DNA of 64,000 nt from JAPLDA01 sp043787975 (lineage in GTDB: Bacteria; Bacteroidota; Bacteroidia; AKYH767-A; 2013-40CM-41-45), in the NCBI GenBank assembly GCA_043787975.1, contig JAYVUK010000015.1, positions 62,001-126,000 on the forward strand, read 5' to 3'. Positions 17,444 through 26,163 of the stretch are shown here, piece after piece. Both the position numbers and the translations under genes were made by a program. The stretch's first letter is position 1. Each line of letters begins with the position of its first letter. The notes below the pieces were generated by a model. It saw only the letters and a program-made list of their open reading frames with translations. It searched no databases and was not told where the DNA came from.

Positions 17444-18034
17444 ATGAAAAAAGCAATAATAACAACCAAAGCACTTGCAGCACTTTTTATAGTAGCAACA
17501 ATAATCACAATAAGCGCTTGCAACAACGGAAATGGAACTGTAAGTCAATCACAAGTTGACTCACTTCGCAATCAAATCAAAGAACTCACTTCGGGAAACG
17601 AAATGATTGCTAAAAACCTGGCAACGTTTGAGACGTTAGATTTTACCGTGTTCACCAACCAGGAATGGGTACGATTTCATGAAAGCCATGCAAACGATAT
17701 TATTGTTCATTGGCCCGATGGTCATTTTACGACGGGACTTGACAAACACATTGAAGATTTGAAAGCCATGTTTGTGTATGCACCGGATACAAGAATTAAA
17801 GAACATCCTATTAGAATCGGCTCCGGAAAAATGACGGCTGTTATGGGTGTCATGGAAGGAACTTTTACAAAGCCAATGCCTATTGGAAATGGAAAATCTA
17901 TTCAACCAACAGGGAAGTCATTTAAACTGCCTATGTGCACCATTGGCATATGGAAGGAAGATGGCACCATGAGCGAGGAGTATCTCTTTTGGGATAATCA
18001 AACGTATATGAACCAGCTCGGTTTAGGAAAATGA
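17444..18034 (+). CDS. SnoaL/NTF2-like lipoprotein
   Basis: A 196-residue lipoprotein: signal peptide to C26 (lipobox ISAC), a short coiled stretch (SQVDSLRNQIKELTSGNEM), then an NTF2-like alpha+beta cone (VRFHESHANDIIVHWPDGHFTTGLDKH, AMFVYAPDTRI, KLPMCTIGIWKEDG, EYLFWDNQTYMNQLG) close to SnoaL-like 'ester cyclase' proteins. Such domains bind or isomerise small hydrophobic molecules; here function is unknown. It overlaps the next gene by 4 bases (ATGA), indicating translational coupling. Confidence 0.8.
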   Translation: MKKAIITTKALAALFIVATIITISACNNGNGTVSQSQVDSLRNQIKELTSGNEMIAKNLATFETLDFTVFTNQEWVRFHESHANDIIVHWPDGHFTTGLDKHIEDLKAMFVYAPDTRIKEHPIRIGSGKMTAVMGVMEGTFTKPMPIGNGKSIQPTGKSFKLPMCTIGIWKEDGTMSEEYLFWDNQTYMNQLGLGK

Positions 18035-18447
18035 AAAAGATAACAACGCTCCCAAGAGCAATCGTTATTACAACTTTTTCTTTTGCACAAAACAACTATT
18101 CGCTTGATAAAAACCATGCACGACTTTCGTTCAGTGCTTATCACTTAGGCATTTCGCACATCGAAGGCAACTTCAAAACGTTTGATGCAACTTTTGTTTC
18201 AAACAAAGAAGATTTTTCAGATGCACAAATTGAATTGACTGCTGATGTAAAATCAATTAACACCGAAGTCGAAATGCGGGATCATGATTTGCGGGATAAC
18301 TGGTTTGAAGTTGCAAAATTTCCGACACTCAATTTCAAAAGCACATCGTTTAAAAAAGCAAGCGGCAACAAGTACAAACTCACAGGCCATTTGATAGCTG
18401 AGCGAGCCCAGGAACGCGAATCATTAAATCAACATACAGCGCTATGA
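18031..18447 (+). pseudogene. Truncated YceI-family protein
   Basis: Residues about 20-115 match the YceI lipocalin-like domain (NNYSLDKNHARLSFSAYHLGISHIEG..., with motifs FDATF, ADVKSINTE, MRDHDLRDNWFEVAKFPTLNF). The match stops at KLTGHL, where a normal YceI of about 180-190 residues continues with the rest of the barrel. Instead an unrelated tail (ERAQERESLNQHTAL) ends the frame. The N-terminal signal segment is also short. About 60-70 residues of the isoprenoid-binding barrel are missing, so it is probably non-functional. It overlaps both neighbours by ATGA, as though a deletion fused it to the next gene. Confidence 0.75.
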
Positions 18448-20633
18448 AAAAAGTGATCTTACTTGTAACCATAATTTGTTTTACACTCACTGCATTTCCC
18501 CAAACAAACATAGCAACGAATGCCGGAAATAACGGCAAAGAATGTTTCTATGATGTGATGCAAATTACAGACGGAACTTTTCTGGTTGTTGGCTATGCTG
18601 ATAATTTAACTTGGGTTGGCGCAGCACCGCAAACTACACTTACCTACGCTGCAAGTATTCCCAACTCACTTGGAACAAATAAGTACGGGTTCATCCTTCA
18701 TCTGTCATCTGATTTGCAAACAATTTTACAGGTAATCCATTTTCCACAAGGTGCTGTTGAAGATATTCGTTTCATCAAAACAAATACGCAAGCTTACACA
18801 CCCACGGGTGATTTGTTTATCAGTTGCAATACCGCAGACACTGACCCGAACAACGGTGGTTACATCATTGCAAAACTTGACCATAATTTTATCAATGGAA
18901 TTCCAACTTCGCTTTCATGGGTGAATGTGGTATGGGCCAAGTCCGGACCTAAAGATTATCATCCCTGGGATGTTACACGTGATGGAAAAGTTTATTACAT
19001 CAGTGGTGAAGCCTACGGCTATGACTGGAGTGCTGTTTATTGTTTGAATCAATATGGTCAAAGAACCGTAGTAGAAAACTGGAGAACACATTGGCTAACG
19101 AACGGAACGGAATGGAAGGGAACACCTGCATCTGCCAATCCACTCAGTAGTATTGACTCTGTTAACTATAGTGGCATCGTTTTAAAAATTTGGGGAAGAT
19201 GTGATTTGCGCTCATGGACAATGACCGATTACTATCAATCGATGGCGGATGGAAATGGCGGAACACGAATGGGGAGATGGCCTGTTGATGTTTTGTTTAA
19301 TGGACCTTGCGACCCAACTAATCCAACTGCCGTAAGCCCGGGATATTCCGGCTATTCTGCTGCTGCATGCTGTCCTGTTTATGGCGGTTCAAGTATTTGT
19401 GTTGACAAAAGAAATAATAACTTATACATAGGGATGAACTTTAAAAGTGTTTCCGATGCAAACAATGGAAGTTCTCCCGACTTTGAACCTGCCGTTATTG
19501 CAATGGATTCATCCGGCATGCTGCGTTGGTGGAGTCGCCTCTATCATGAAATAACCCCAACCGGAGATACTGTTGAATCAATACCTGACCAATATGTTGA
19601 TGCATTAGCGATTGATTATACAAATAACAAATTAGTTGTCGGCGCACGATGCCATGGAAACAATACAGAAAATTTTTGGGAAGGAAATACAATTCATATT
19701 GATAGCAATGCGTACGGTTTTCAAAATCAGTTTACAGGAACCAACGGAAACATACATGAATCATGGTTAGGAAAATTACGACTGAATGATGGTGTGATTA
19801 CAAACTCTACGTACATGGCAGAACTTGCAGAAGGCACCGGTTCCTTGGGAACTCCTCATGCTGACCCGAACTTAGACGGATGGCCTGACCCGAATACAGG
19901 TTGGCCGAATGTAAATACTACGCGACTTGCAAAAAACAATATGAAGGTGACAAGCAGTGGCGATGTTGTTGTGCTGGGAGTTGGAAGAAGAACAATCACA
20001 ACTGCAAATGCGTACCAGAAAATGGTGAAACCGTATTATGGCGGACTAAGTTGCTGGAATAGTTTTGTGAGAGTTTACGATTCGCAATTTCATGTTCCAA
20101 AATATTCTTCACTTGTTGTAGGTGTTTGGGATACACTCACACAGGCAGGCGGAAGTAACACGGATCTGTTTGGTGTTTACAAAACTTCCCGAGGTGTTAT
20201 TTGTGTAGGAAGGCAAACAGCAGATACTTTAGGCGGATCGATTGGAAATAATATACCGGTCATAAATGTAACTCCCTGGGGAACTTCAACACCACAAAAT
20301 GAAAGTGCAATTTTGGTTTACTACCAGGCAGCAAACCTTGTGAATAACAATGATAACATTACAACAGAAATCAGTCAACCTGAACAAGATTTTTTAAGTG
20401 ACGATATAGTACTCTATCCAAATCCTGTACAAAAGACAATTACTATTTCATTCCAATCAAATCAGCAACAGATTTTCAATTATCAAATCATCGATTCGTA
20501 TGGCAGAGTTGTGAAACAAGAAAAATTCAGCAGTCAGACAATTGATATCAGTGAATTGAATAACGGGGCTTATCAATTAAATCTATTTTCCAACTTGCAA
20601 CAAACAGGAAAGCGGTTTATGATAATCAAATGA
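18444..20633 (+). CDS. Large secreted T9SS cargo protein, unknown function
   Basis: Product of 729 residues with signal peptide MKKVILLVTIICFTLTAFPQ. The central 600 residues have propeller-like features (NTADTDPNNGGYIIAKLD, CVDKRNNNLYIGMNFKS, YTNNKLVVGARCHG) suggesting beta-blade repeats. The C-terminal T9SS type A domain is VLYPNPVQKTITISF ... SYGRVVK ... NNGAYQLNLF. Exported to the surface or medium. Its start overlaps the stop of the truncated YceI gene. No catalytic motif is recognised. Confidence 0.8.
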   Translation: MKKVILLVTIICFTLTAFPQTNIATNAGNNGKECFYDVMQITDGTFLVVGYADNLTWVGAAPQTTLTYAASIPNSLGTNKYGFILHLSSDLQTILQVIHFPQGAVEDIRFIKTNTQAYTPTGDLFISCNTADTDPNNGGYIIAKLDHNFINGIPTSLSWVNVVWAKSGPKDYHPWDVTRDGKVYYISGEAYGYDWSAVYCLNQYGQRTVVENWRTHWLTNGTEWKGTPASANPLSSIDSVNYSGIVLKIWGRCDLRSWTMTDYYQSMADGNGGTRMGRWPVDVLFNGPCDPTNPTAVSPGYSGYSAAACCPVYGGSSICVDKRNNNLYIGMNFKSVSDANNGSSPDFEPAVIAMDSSGMLRWWSRLYHEITPTGDTVESIPDQYVDALAIDYTNNKLVVGARCHGNNTENFWEGNTIHIDSNAYGFQNQFTGTNGNIHESWLGKLRLNDGVITNSTYMAELAEGTGSLGTPHADPNLDGWPDPNTGWPNVNTTRLAKNNMKVTSSGDVVVLGVGRRTITTANAYQKMVKPYYGGLSCWNSFVRVYDSQFHVPKYSSLVVGVWDTLTQAGGSNTDLFGVYKTSRGVICVGRQTADTLGGSIGNNIPVINVTPWGTSTPQNESAILVYYQAANLVNNNDNITTEISQPEQDFLSDDIVLYPNPVQKTITISFQSNQQQIFNYQIIDSYGRVVKQEKFSSQTIDISELNNGAYQLNLFSNLQQTGKRFMIIK

Positions 20634-20687
20634 CTATGTAGTTGGAAAGTGTTTCGGGTAAAGCGGGGACTACCGGATTTTCCTGCA

Positions 20688-20718
20688 TTGGTTTCCAACC
20701 TTGAAAAATATAACTTTG
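20688..20718 (+). promoter_or_regulatory. Promoter of the esterase gene
   Basis: TTG, 20 bases, TAACTTTG: both boxes match the Bacteroidota consensus, 35 bases before the chosen ATG at 20754. Confidence 0.7.
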
Positions 20719-20753
20719 AAAAAAACTGAGTGCAAGAAATTCAACTTTCAAAA

Positions 20754-21614
20754 ATGAAATTAACAGCAACAATTTTTATCCTGATTTTTTTTACGACACA
20801 AACTTTTGCGCAAGCACCAAAGTCAGCAAAAGCTGACAACAGCAAACCATTTGTGCTGGGTGTGATTGATGAAATTCAGTCCAACCAATTAGGAGAAAAA
20901 AGAATTTTGAATATCTATCTTCCGGAAGGATACAAACAAGCTGACACAACAACTTATCCTGTCATTTATTTGCTTGACGGTTCGGCTGACGAAGATTTTA
21001 TTCATGTGGTAGGTCTTGTTCAGTTCAATAATTTTTCCTGGATCAACCGCGTTCCAAAATCAATTGTTGTGGGAATCGCAACTGTTGACCGAAGAAGAGA
21101 TTTCACTTATCCAACAACGATCGAGGAAGACAAAAAAAGATTTCCGACCACCGGTCATTCGGATAAGTTCATCGCTTTTATAGAAAAGGAATTACAACCA
21201 TTCATTGAAAAAAAATACAACGCAACCGGTTCAAAGACGATCATCGGGCAATCGTTAGGAGGATTATTAGCAACAGAAATTTTATTAAGGAAGCCAACAT
21301 TGTTCAATCAATACATCATCATCAGTCCAAGCATCTGGTGGGATAATGGTTCGTTGTTAAATCAAACGTCCATTATTTTACAGGAAACTTTTTCACAAAA
21401 GACGGACATTTATATTGGTTTCGGAAAAGAAGGTCTTGCACCGACTGCAATACCACACGTCATGGAAGTAGATGCAAATTTATTGGCGGAGAAAATAAAA
21501 AACACGAAAAGTAAATCCGTGAATGTGTATCTTGATTACTTGCCACAGGAAGACCACGCCACCATTTCTCACCAGGCGATTTTCAATGCGTTCAGGATGT
21601 TGAATCCTAAATAG
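20754..21614 (+). CDS. Putative esterase, alpha/beta-hydrolase (enterochelin esterase/esterase D type)
   Basis: The ATG at 20754 begins a signal peptide (MKLTATIFILIFFTTQTFAQ), so I use it rather than the GTG at 20730, which also sits too close to the promoter. The fold is the 'putative esterase' alpha/beta-hydrolase family: RILNIYLPEGY, YPVIYLLDG, the nucleophile elbow GQSLGG (Ser167), SPSIWWDNG and the C-terminal histidine in EDHATIS. It is predicted to be periplasmic and to cleave an ester, possibly of a siderophore or acyl compound; the substrate is inference. Confidence 0.88.
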   Translation: MKLTATIFILIFFTTQTFAQAPKSAKADNSKPFVLGVIDEIQSNQLGEKRILNIYLPEGYKQADTTTYPVIYLLDGSADEDFIHVVGLVQFNNFSWINRVPKSIVVGIATVDRRRDFTYPTTIEEDKKRFPTTGHSDKFIAFIEKELQPFIEKKYNATGSKTIIGQSLGGLLATEILLRKPTLFNQYIIISPSIWWDNGSLLNQTSIILQETFSQKTDIYIGFGKEGLAPTAIPHVMEVDANLLAEKIKNTKSKSVNVYLDYLPQEDHATISHQAIFNAFRMLNPK

Positions 21615-21716
21615 AAAAACTTCAGGATCGTAAATCGTGTATTGAAAATTTTATCTTTGTTGTAATACTAGAATTGAATCAATCGAGCCTAGGCAGATAA
21701 ATCAAACTGAATCACT

Positions 21717-22379
21717 ATGAATGAATCTCCAAAAAACAAACAACAGGAACCAATGCGCTTTCTTATTTTTTCAGCTTCACTGCGGAATAATTCTCTCAAT
21801 ACACAATTGGCAAAATTGGCTGCCGGTGTGATTGAAAAAAATAACGGCCTCGTTGATTTTGCAAACATGAGTGAGTTTGATTGTCCTTCTTTTAACCAGG
21901 ATGTGGAATCGAAAGGCATGATACCCGATGGAGCAAAAGAATTTCAGAAACGGATCCTGGCAAATGATGCGATTATTATTTCATCACCTGAATACAATGG
22001 TTCGATGCCGGGACACGTAAAAAATTCGATTGATTGGGTTTCACGGTTTCGCCCGCAACCATTCAACGAACGACATGCTTTGCTCATGTCGGCTTCTCCT
22101 TCCATGGCCGGTGGTAACCGGGCGCTGTGGTCGCTTCGAATGCCTTTCGAACATCTCGGCACACGCGTGTATCCGAATATGTTTTCATTGGCAACAGCAC
22201 ACAAGGCGTTCACACCGGAAGGAAATCTTGCAGATACGACTTTGGCAAAACGATTTGAAGACAACCTCGTTGCATTCATGGCGTTGGTTGAAGCAGCTAA
22301 AAATTATCCTTGTATCAAAAAAGCATGGGTTGAATTTTTGGGAGAACATCCGGATCCGGTTACAGAGCGGGTTGAATAA
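21717..22379 (+). CDS. NADPH-dependent FMN reductase family protein
   Basis: A flavodoxin-like protein of 220 residues: FMN phosphate loop SASLRNNSLN, central SPEYNGSMPGHVKNSIDWVSRF (the family signature) and MSASPSMAGGNRALWSLR. This group reduces FMN, quinones or azo compounds with NAD(P)H in the cytoplasm. A -7 box TATCTTTG lies at 21652-21659 upstream. The YgiD-like dioxygenase gene follows after 66 bases; joint action on aromatic compounds is possible but not proven. Confidence 0.88.
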   Translation: MNESPKNKQQEPMRFLIFSASLRNNSLNTQLAKLAAGVIEKNNGLVDFANMSEFDCPSFNQDVESKGMIPDGAKEFQKRILANDAIIISSPEYNGSMPGHVKNSIDWVSRFRPQPFNERHALLMSASPSMAGGNRALWSLRMPFEHLGTRVYPNMFSLATAHKAFTPEGNLADTTLAKRFEDNLVAFMALVEAAKNYPCIKKAWVEFLGEHPDPVTERVE

Positions 22380-22445
22380 AAAATATTCATGAACAAATAC
22401 GAAATGAAAATCCCTAAAGACGTTATCGCATCGTTGGCTTAAAAA

Positions 22446-23348
22446 ATGAACCGAAAAAAATTTTTACAAACCTTGGTCCCGATACTGGCATCGGGACCTT
22501 TAGCAGGAGCAGCAATGAAATTGAACGAACTGAATAAAATGACTGCGCCCTTTAGCAGCACGGAACAAATGCCCGTCCTGTTTTTAGGTCACGGCAGCCC
22601 GATAAATGCCATTGAAGAAAATGAATTCGTAGCAGGATTCAGAAACATTGCTAAAACAATTCCAAAACCAAATGCCATTTTATGCGTGTCGGCTCATTGG
22701 GAAACACGAGGAACATTTGTAACGGCTATGGAAAAACCACCAACCATTCACGACTTTGGAGGATTTCCGCAAGCACTATTCGATGTACAATATCCCGCAC
22801 CCGGAAGTCCTGACTTGGCGAGAGAAACAAAAACGCTTATTAAAAAAACAGAAGTGGGTTTGGATGAAAAGTGGGGACTTGACCACGGCGCATGGAGTGT
22901 CATCAAACATATGTACCCGAATGCAGACGTTCCTGTCATTCAAATGAGTTTGGATTATTACCAGAACGCGCAATACCATTATGAACTGGCAAAAGAACTT
23001 TCATCACTTCGTAAAAAAGGAGTACTGATTATCGGAAGCGGAAACATGGTTCACAACCTCGGCATGGTTGCATGGGATAAATTAAATACGGTTGACTTTG
23101 CTTTTGATTGGGCAGCAGAAGCAAGAGAGAAAATGAAAAAATATATTTTGTCAAATGATCACAAAGAACTGATCAATTATAAATCGCATGGTAAAGCATT
23201 CGATCTTGCTATTCCGACACCTGAACATTATTTGCCATTGCTGTATGCATTGGCGTTGAAAGAAGAAAACGAACAGGTGAGTTTGTTTAATGACAAAGCG
23301 ATCGCAGGTTCACTTACGATGACATCGCTAAAAATTGACAAAGCTTAA
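22446..23348 (+). CDS. ygiD: 4,5-DOPA extradiol dioxygenase-like protein (YgiD/LigB family)
   Basis: The LigB-type class III extradiol dioxygenase core is clear: FLGHGSP (metal ligand His49), SAHWET (His84), HDFGGFPQALFDVQYPAPGSP, LDHGAWSVIKHMYP and SGNMVHNL. E. coli YgiD opens catechol rings using Fe(II) or Zn(II). Unusually, about 40 residues precede the core. They begin MNRKKFLQTLVPILASGPLAG, which looks like a signal peptide, so this copy may be exported; that is inference. The same segment is encoded by a perfect GGTCCCGAT/ATCGGGACC dyad at 22475-22498. Confidence 0.87.
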   Translation: MNRKKFLQTLVPILASGPLAGAAMKLNELNKMTAPFSSTEQMPVLFLGHGSPINAIEENEFVAGFRNIAKTIPKPNAILCVSAHWETRGTFVTAMEKPPTIHDFGGFPQALFDVQYPAPGSPDLARETKTLIKKTEVGLDEKWGLDHGAWSVIKHMYPNADVPVIQMSLDYYQNAQYHYELAKELSSLRKKGVLIIGSGNMVHNLGMVAWDKLNTVDFAFDWAAEAREKMKKYILSNDHKELINYKSHGKAFDLAIPTPEHYLPLLYALALKEENEQVSLFNDKAIAGSLTMTSLKIDKA

Positions 23349-23470
23349 ACATACGTTTAGCTGAGATTGGGATTCCCGAACCCGTTCAGACCCGAAAAAT
23401 TCCGTTTCAGTAATTTATTTTAAAGAATCGGAATCCGGACTTTTTATCTTTCGCATATTAACCTGCATCT

Positions 23471-24964
23471 ATGAAAAAAAATTTACTACTCATTTACCTG
23501 CTTCTTTTAATTTCATTTCAACTCACCGCTCAATCGTGGCAATGGGCGCTTTCGGCAGGATCAAATCCGCGATCGCAGGCAGTCACAATAAAACAAGACC
23601 ACGATAAAAATGTTTACGTTGCTTCCTACACAGATTCTGTAAGCACACGTAAGTCAACTCAATTTGAAAAACGGGACATTGCACAACAAATCGTTTGGCA
23701 AAAACAAATTGACGGTGATGCGACCATTACTGATTTGGAAATTAATGCAGCCAATCACGCAGTGGTTGCCGGTTATTTTTTAGGAACCATTTCTGTTGAC
23801 GGAACTATTTTGACCAGTTTCTCCCCTACTTTCAACAGCGGTTTTATTTTTGAAACAGATGAAACGGGAACCATACAATGGGTTCACGATTTTAATCCCG
23901 TTAGCGGAGATTTTAAAACCAAAGATTTATTCATCGCAGCTGATGGCAACATGTATCTCACTTCTGAGGTGTCAGGAAGTTTTGGCTTCTGCGCCTTTCA
24001 TAAATTAAATGCACAAGGTGTTCTTGTAAAGAATGAATTCAATAATAATTCTGAGAACAGAACCTTCACACATATTTTAACTGACGCGGACGACAATGTT
24101 TACCTGAGCGGAACTTGTGGCAACGGAGCTACATTTGATTCGATCAGTGCCAACGCTGCTTTTTCTTACCAGAACTTTTTAATAAAATACGACAGTTCGT
24201 TCAAAGCGCAATGGTTCATATCACACGAGTACATCACGTTTGATGATAACAACAGTTTGTCAACCGACGGACAAAATCTCTATTGGGCTTTCAATGATTT
24301 TAAATTGAGTATGGATACGGTTAAGATTATCAAATGCGACCACAACGGACAAATACTGAATACGGTCAACGGCCCGCTTGACAATGCCTTTTTTCCTGCT
24401 ATCAGTTACGAGGCGGATCGATCCGGCAACAGTGTTTTGGTGTTGAATATTTATACACATTTATATTTTTACCGGTACGACAATGCATTCAACATTACAT
24501 GGCAGGATACCATTTACACAAGCACTTCCGGTTTTCCATTTCACCAGGGGCTCTCTTGTTATGATTCTTCGTTTTATTTTTCTTCTTACTATTTAAATGA
24601 CACGTTGCAATTTGACAATTTAATGCTCCTCAATCCAAATACAGGTGCGAATTATCCTTCAGATATTTTTATTTCGAAATGGAGTAGCCAACAATCTGTT
24701 TCTGTGAATACTATTGAAGAAGATAATTCCGTTGTTCTGCTTCCAAATCCCGCAACGAGCGAATTGAATATTGAAAATTTAAAATTGAAGGATGGCGGAA
24801 TGATAAAAATTTTTGATGCAGTGGGGAATCTTGTTTATTCAGAACAAGTCACGAGTTCAACTTTAAAAATTCAAACTTTGAATTTTAAAAAGGGAGTTTA
24901 TTTTTTACAGATGATGAATAAAGAGCACGTTTCTTATGCTCACATGAAATTTGTGAAGATGTGA
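23471..24964 (+). CDS. Secreted T9SS cargo protein, propeller-like
   Basis: Product of 497 residues: signal peptide MKKNLLLIYLLLLISFQLTAQ, then repeated beta-blade-like units (KNVYVASYTDSV, NHAVVAGYFLGTISVDGT, DNVYLSGTCGNGATFDS) resembling SBBP/delta-60 propellers. The T9SS type A domain at the end is VLLPNPATSELNI ... DAVGNLVYS ... KKGVYFLQM. It is surface-exposed or secreted. A -7-like box TATCTTTC is at 23445-23452. The gene is convergent with the DUF1028 gene. Confidence 0.82.
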   Translation: MKKNLLLIYLLLLISFQLTAQSWQWALSAGSNPRSQAVTIKQDHDKNVYVASYTDSVSTRKSTQFEKRDIAQQIVWQKQIDGDATITDLEINAANHAVVAGYFLGTISVDGTILTSFSPTFNSGFIFETDETGTIQWVHDFNPVSGDFKTKDLFIAADGNMYLTSEVSGSFGFCAFHKLNAQGVLVKNEFNNNSENRTFTHILTDADDNVYLSGTCGNGATFDSISANAAFSYQNFLIKYDSSFKAQWFISHEYITFDDNNSLSTDGQNLYWAFNDFKLSMDTVKIIKCDHNGQILNTVNGPLDNAFFPAISYEADRSGNSVLVLNIYTHLYFYRYDNAFNITWQDTIYTSTSGFPFHQGLSCYDSSFYFSSYYLNDTLQFDNLMLLNPNTGANYPSDIFISKWSSQQSVSVNTIEEDNSVVLLPNPATSELNIENLKLKDGGMIKIFDAVGNLVYSEQVTSSTLKIQTLNFKKGVYFLQMMNKEHVSYAHMKFVKM

Positions 24965-24975
24965 TTTTCAAAAAG

Positions 24976-25980
24976 TCATTCCTTGATCAACCTGGAAGAA
25001 AAAGATTCACCGTTCTCATCGGTTCCTTTGAGAAAGTAAATTCCTTTCGTGAGATCAACAACATTCAAAAAAGATTCTCTCTTATTTGTTACCTGGATTG
25101 TTTTGATAATTTCTCCCAATGGGTTTACGAGTTTAATTGTCCCGGAAAAATTATTCGTAACAATTGTAACAACTTCTGAAACAGGATTCGGAAAACTTTT
25201 TATAGTGAATTTACCCGGTAGAGAAGAAACAGAAGTAACCAGGCATCCTCCCCAATTGTTGAACAAAACCTGGAGACTGTCAATCGGATCAATATGATTC
25301 GGATACGTATTGACACGCTTGTCTAAGTAAAGAGCATTTACGTTATCACCCGGATTTGCAACACGGATAAAAGCTGAGAACGATGAAATACCAAACGTAT
25401 CACAGCGTGTATCAGCGCCAACCACTTTAGCGCCCTGCAAAGCAGCCATTAACCTGCAGGCAAGAGTTCCCTGCGTATTTAAAAACCTGGACTCCATCGA
25501 ATCTAGAATTTGCTGCCCGAGTAATGTATTTCCCTGGATTGAATAATAAGAACCTGTGATATGATTCTTATATGGATCACAATTTGTCCCCGTGTATGCT
25601 GCACTGCGGCCTCCACCCACCAGATCAACAATTCCATATTGGCGCTTTGTGGGATTATTCTGTACATCATGTGCTGTTAATGAATCAATGATTTGTTGAG
25701 GAGACAGGATTCCTAAATTCATTAATGTGCGACCGTAATTCTGGTTTGCTGCATACCAATATGCCTGTGTATGAATGACACCGACTCCCGGATGAACATC
25801 GCTGATGATGATGGCACCTGTAGATGCGCTTGTGATACAGGTCGCTCCAGCGCTTCCAACCTGACCTGTCGCAGAATCAACAGCACAAATGGAAAACGTA
25901 TCTGCAAAAATGAAAGCTGAATAAAAAAAAGAGAATGCAAGAATAAATGTCCTACAGGTAATCGAGTAAATCGTTTTCAT
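24976..25980 (-). CDS. DUF1028 (predicted Ntn-hydrolase) with T9SS sorting domain
   Basis: A signal peptide (about residues 1-26) is followed by a DUF1028 domain (TFSICAVDSATGQVGSAGATC, HTQAYWYAANQNYG, LMAALQGAKVVGADTRC). The family is predicted to be N-terminal-nucleophile hydrolases; cleavage of the signal peptide at AD|TFS would expose a threonine, which fits that idea but is inference. The last 75 residues are a T9SS type A domain (SFPNPVSEVVTIV ... NPLGEIIKT ... TKGIYFLKG). The protein is thus an exported putative hydrolase. Most DUF1028 proteins lack a T9SS tail. Confidence 0.88.
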   Translation of the reverse strand: MKTIYSITCRTFILAFSFFYSAFIFADTFSICAVDSATGQVGSAGATCITSASTGAIIISDVHPGVGVIHTQAYWYAANQNYGRTLMNLGILSPQQIIDSLTAHDVQNNPTKRQYGIVDLVGGGRSAAYTGTNCDPYKNHITGSYYSIQGNTLLGQQILDSMESRFLNTQGTLACRLMAALQGAKVVGADTRCDTFGISSFSAFIRVANPGDNVNALYLDKRVNTYPNHIDPIDSLQVLFNNWGGCLVTSVSSLPGKFTIKSFPNPVSEVVTIVTNNFSGTIKLVNPLGEIIKTIQVTNKRESFLNVVDLTKGIYFLKGTDENGESFSSRLIKE

Positions 25981-26117
25981 TTTTATTCAGGTTTTATTTT
26001 AATGTTGCTATTGAAAGTTGTACATAAAACAAAAATTGAATAACAAATATACCTTTTCTTTTAGAAGTCGAAATTGATTTGTGAAGTGTGTTTATCAGCT
26101 TAAAAAAAAATCCTCTT

Positions 26118-26148
26118 TTGGGGGCATCGCCACACTTGACTATATTTG
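26118..26148 (+). promoter_or_regulatory. Promoter of icmF
   Basis: TTG, 20 bases, TATATTTG: exact -33 and -7 boxes, with the -7 box ending 15 bases before the ATG at 26164, so the mRNA leader is very short. Confidence 0.75.
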
Positions 26149-26163
26149 CCATTTACATAACAA

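Noticed and set aside
22389..22442. 17-residue leader peptide before the YgiD-like gene
   Set aside because: Short frame with no hairpin, regulatory codon run or conservation evidence; it may be chance.
24740..24900. A/T-rich words in the T9SS tail of the 23471-24964 gene (TTGAAAATTTAAAATTGAAG) as a coding repeat insert
   Set aside because: The T9SS domain keeps normal length and motif spacing, and no steady period of 7 is seen.
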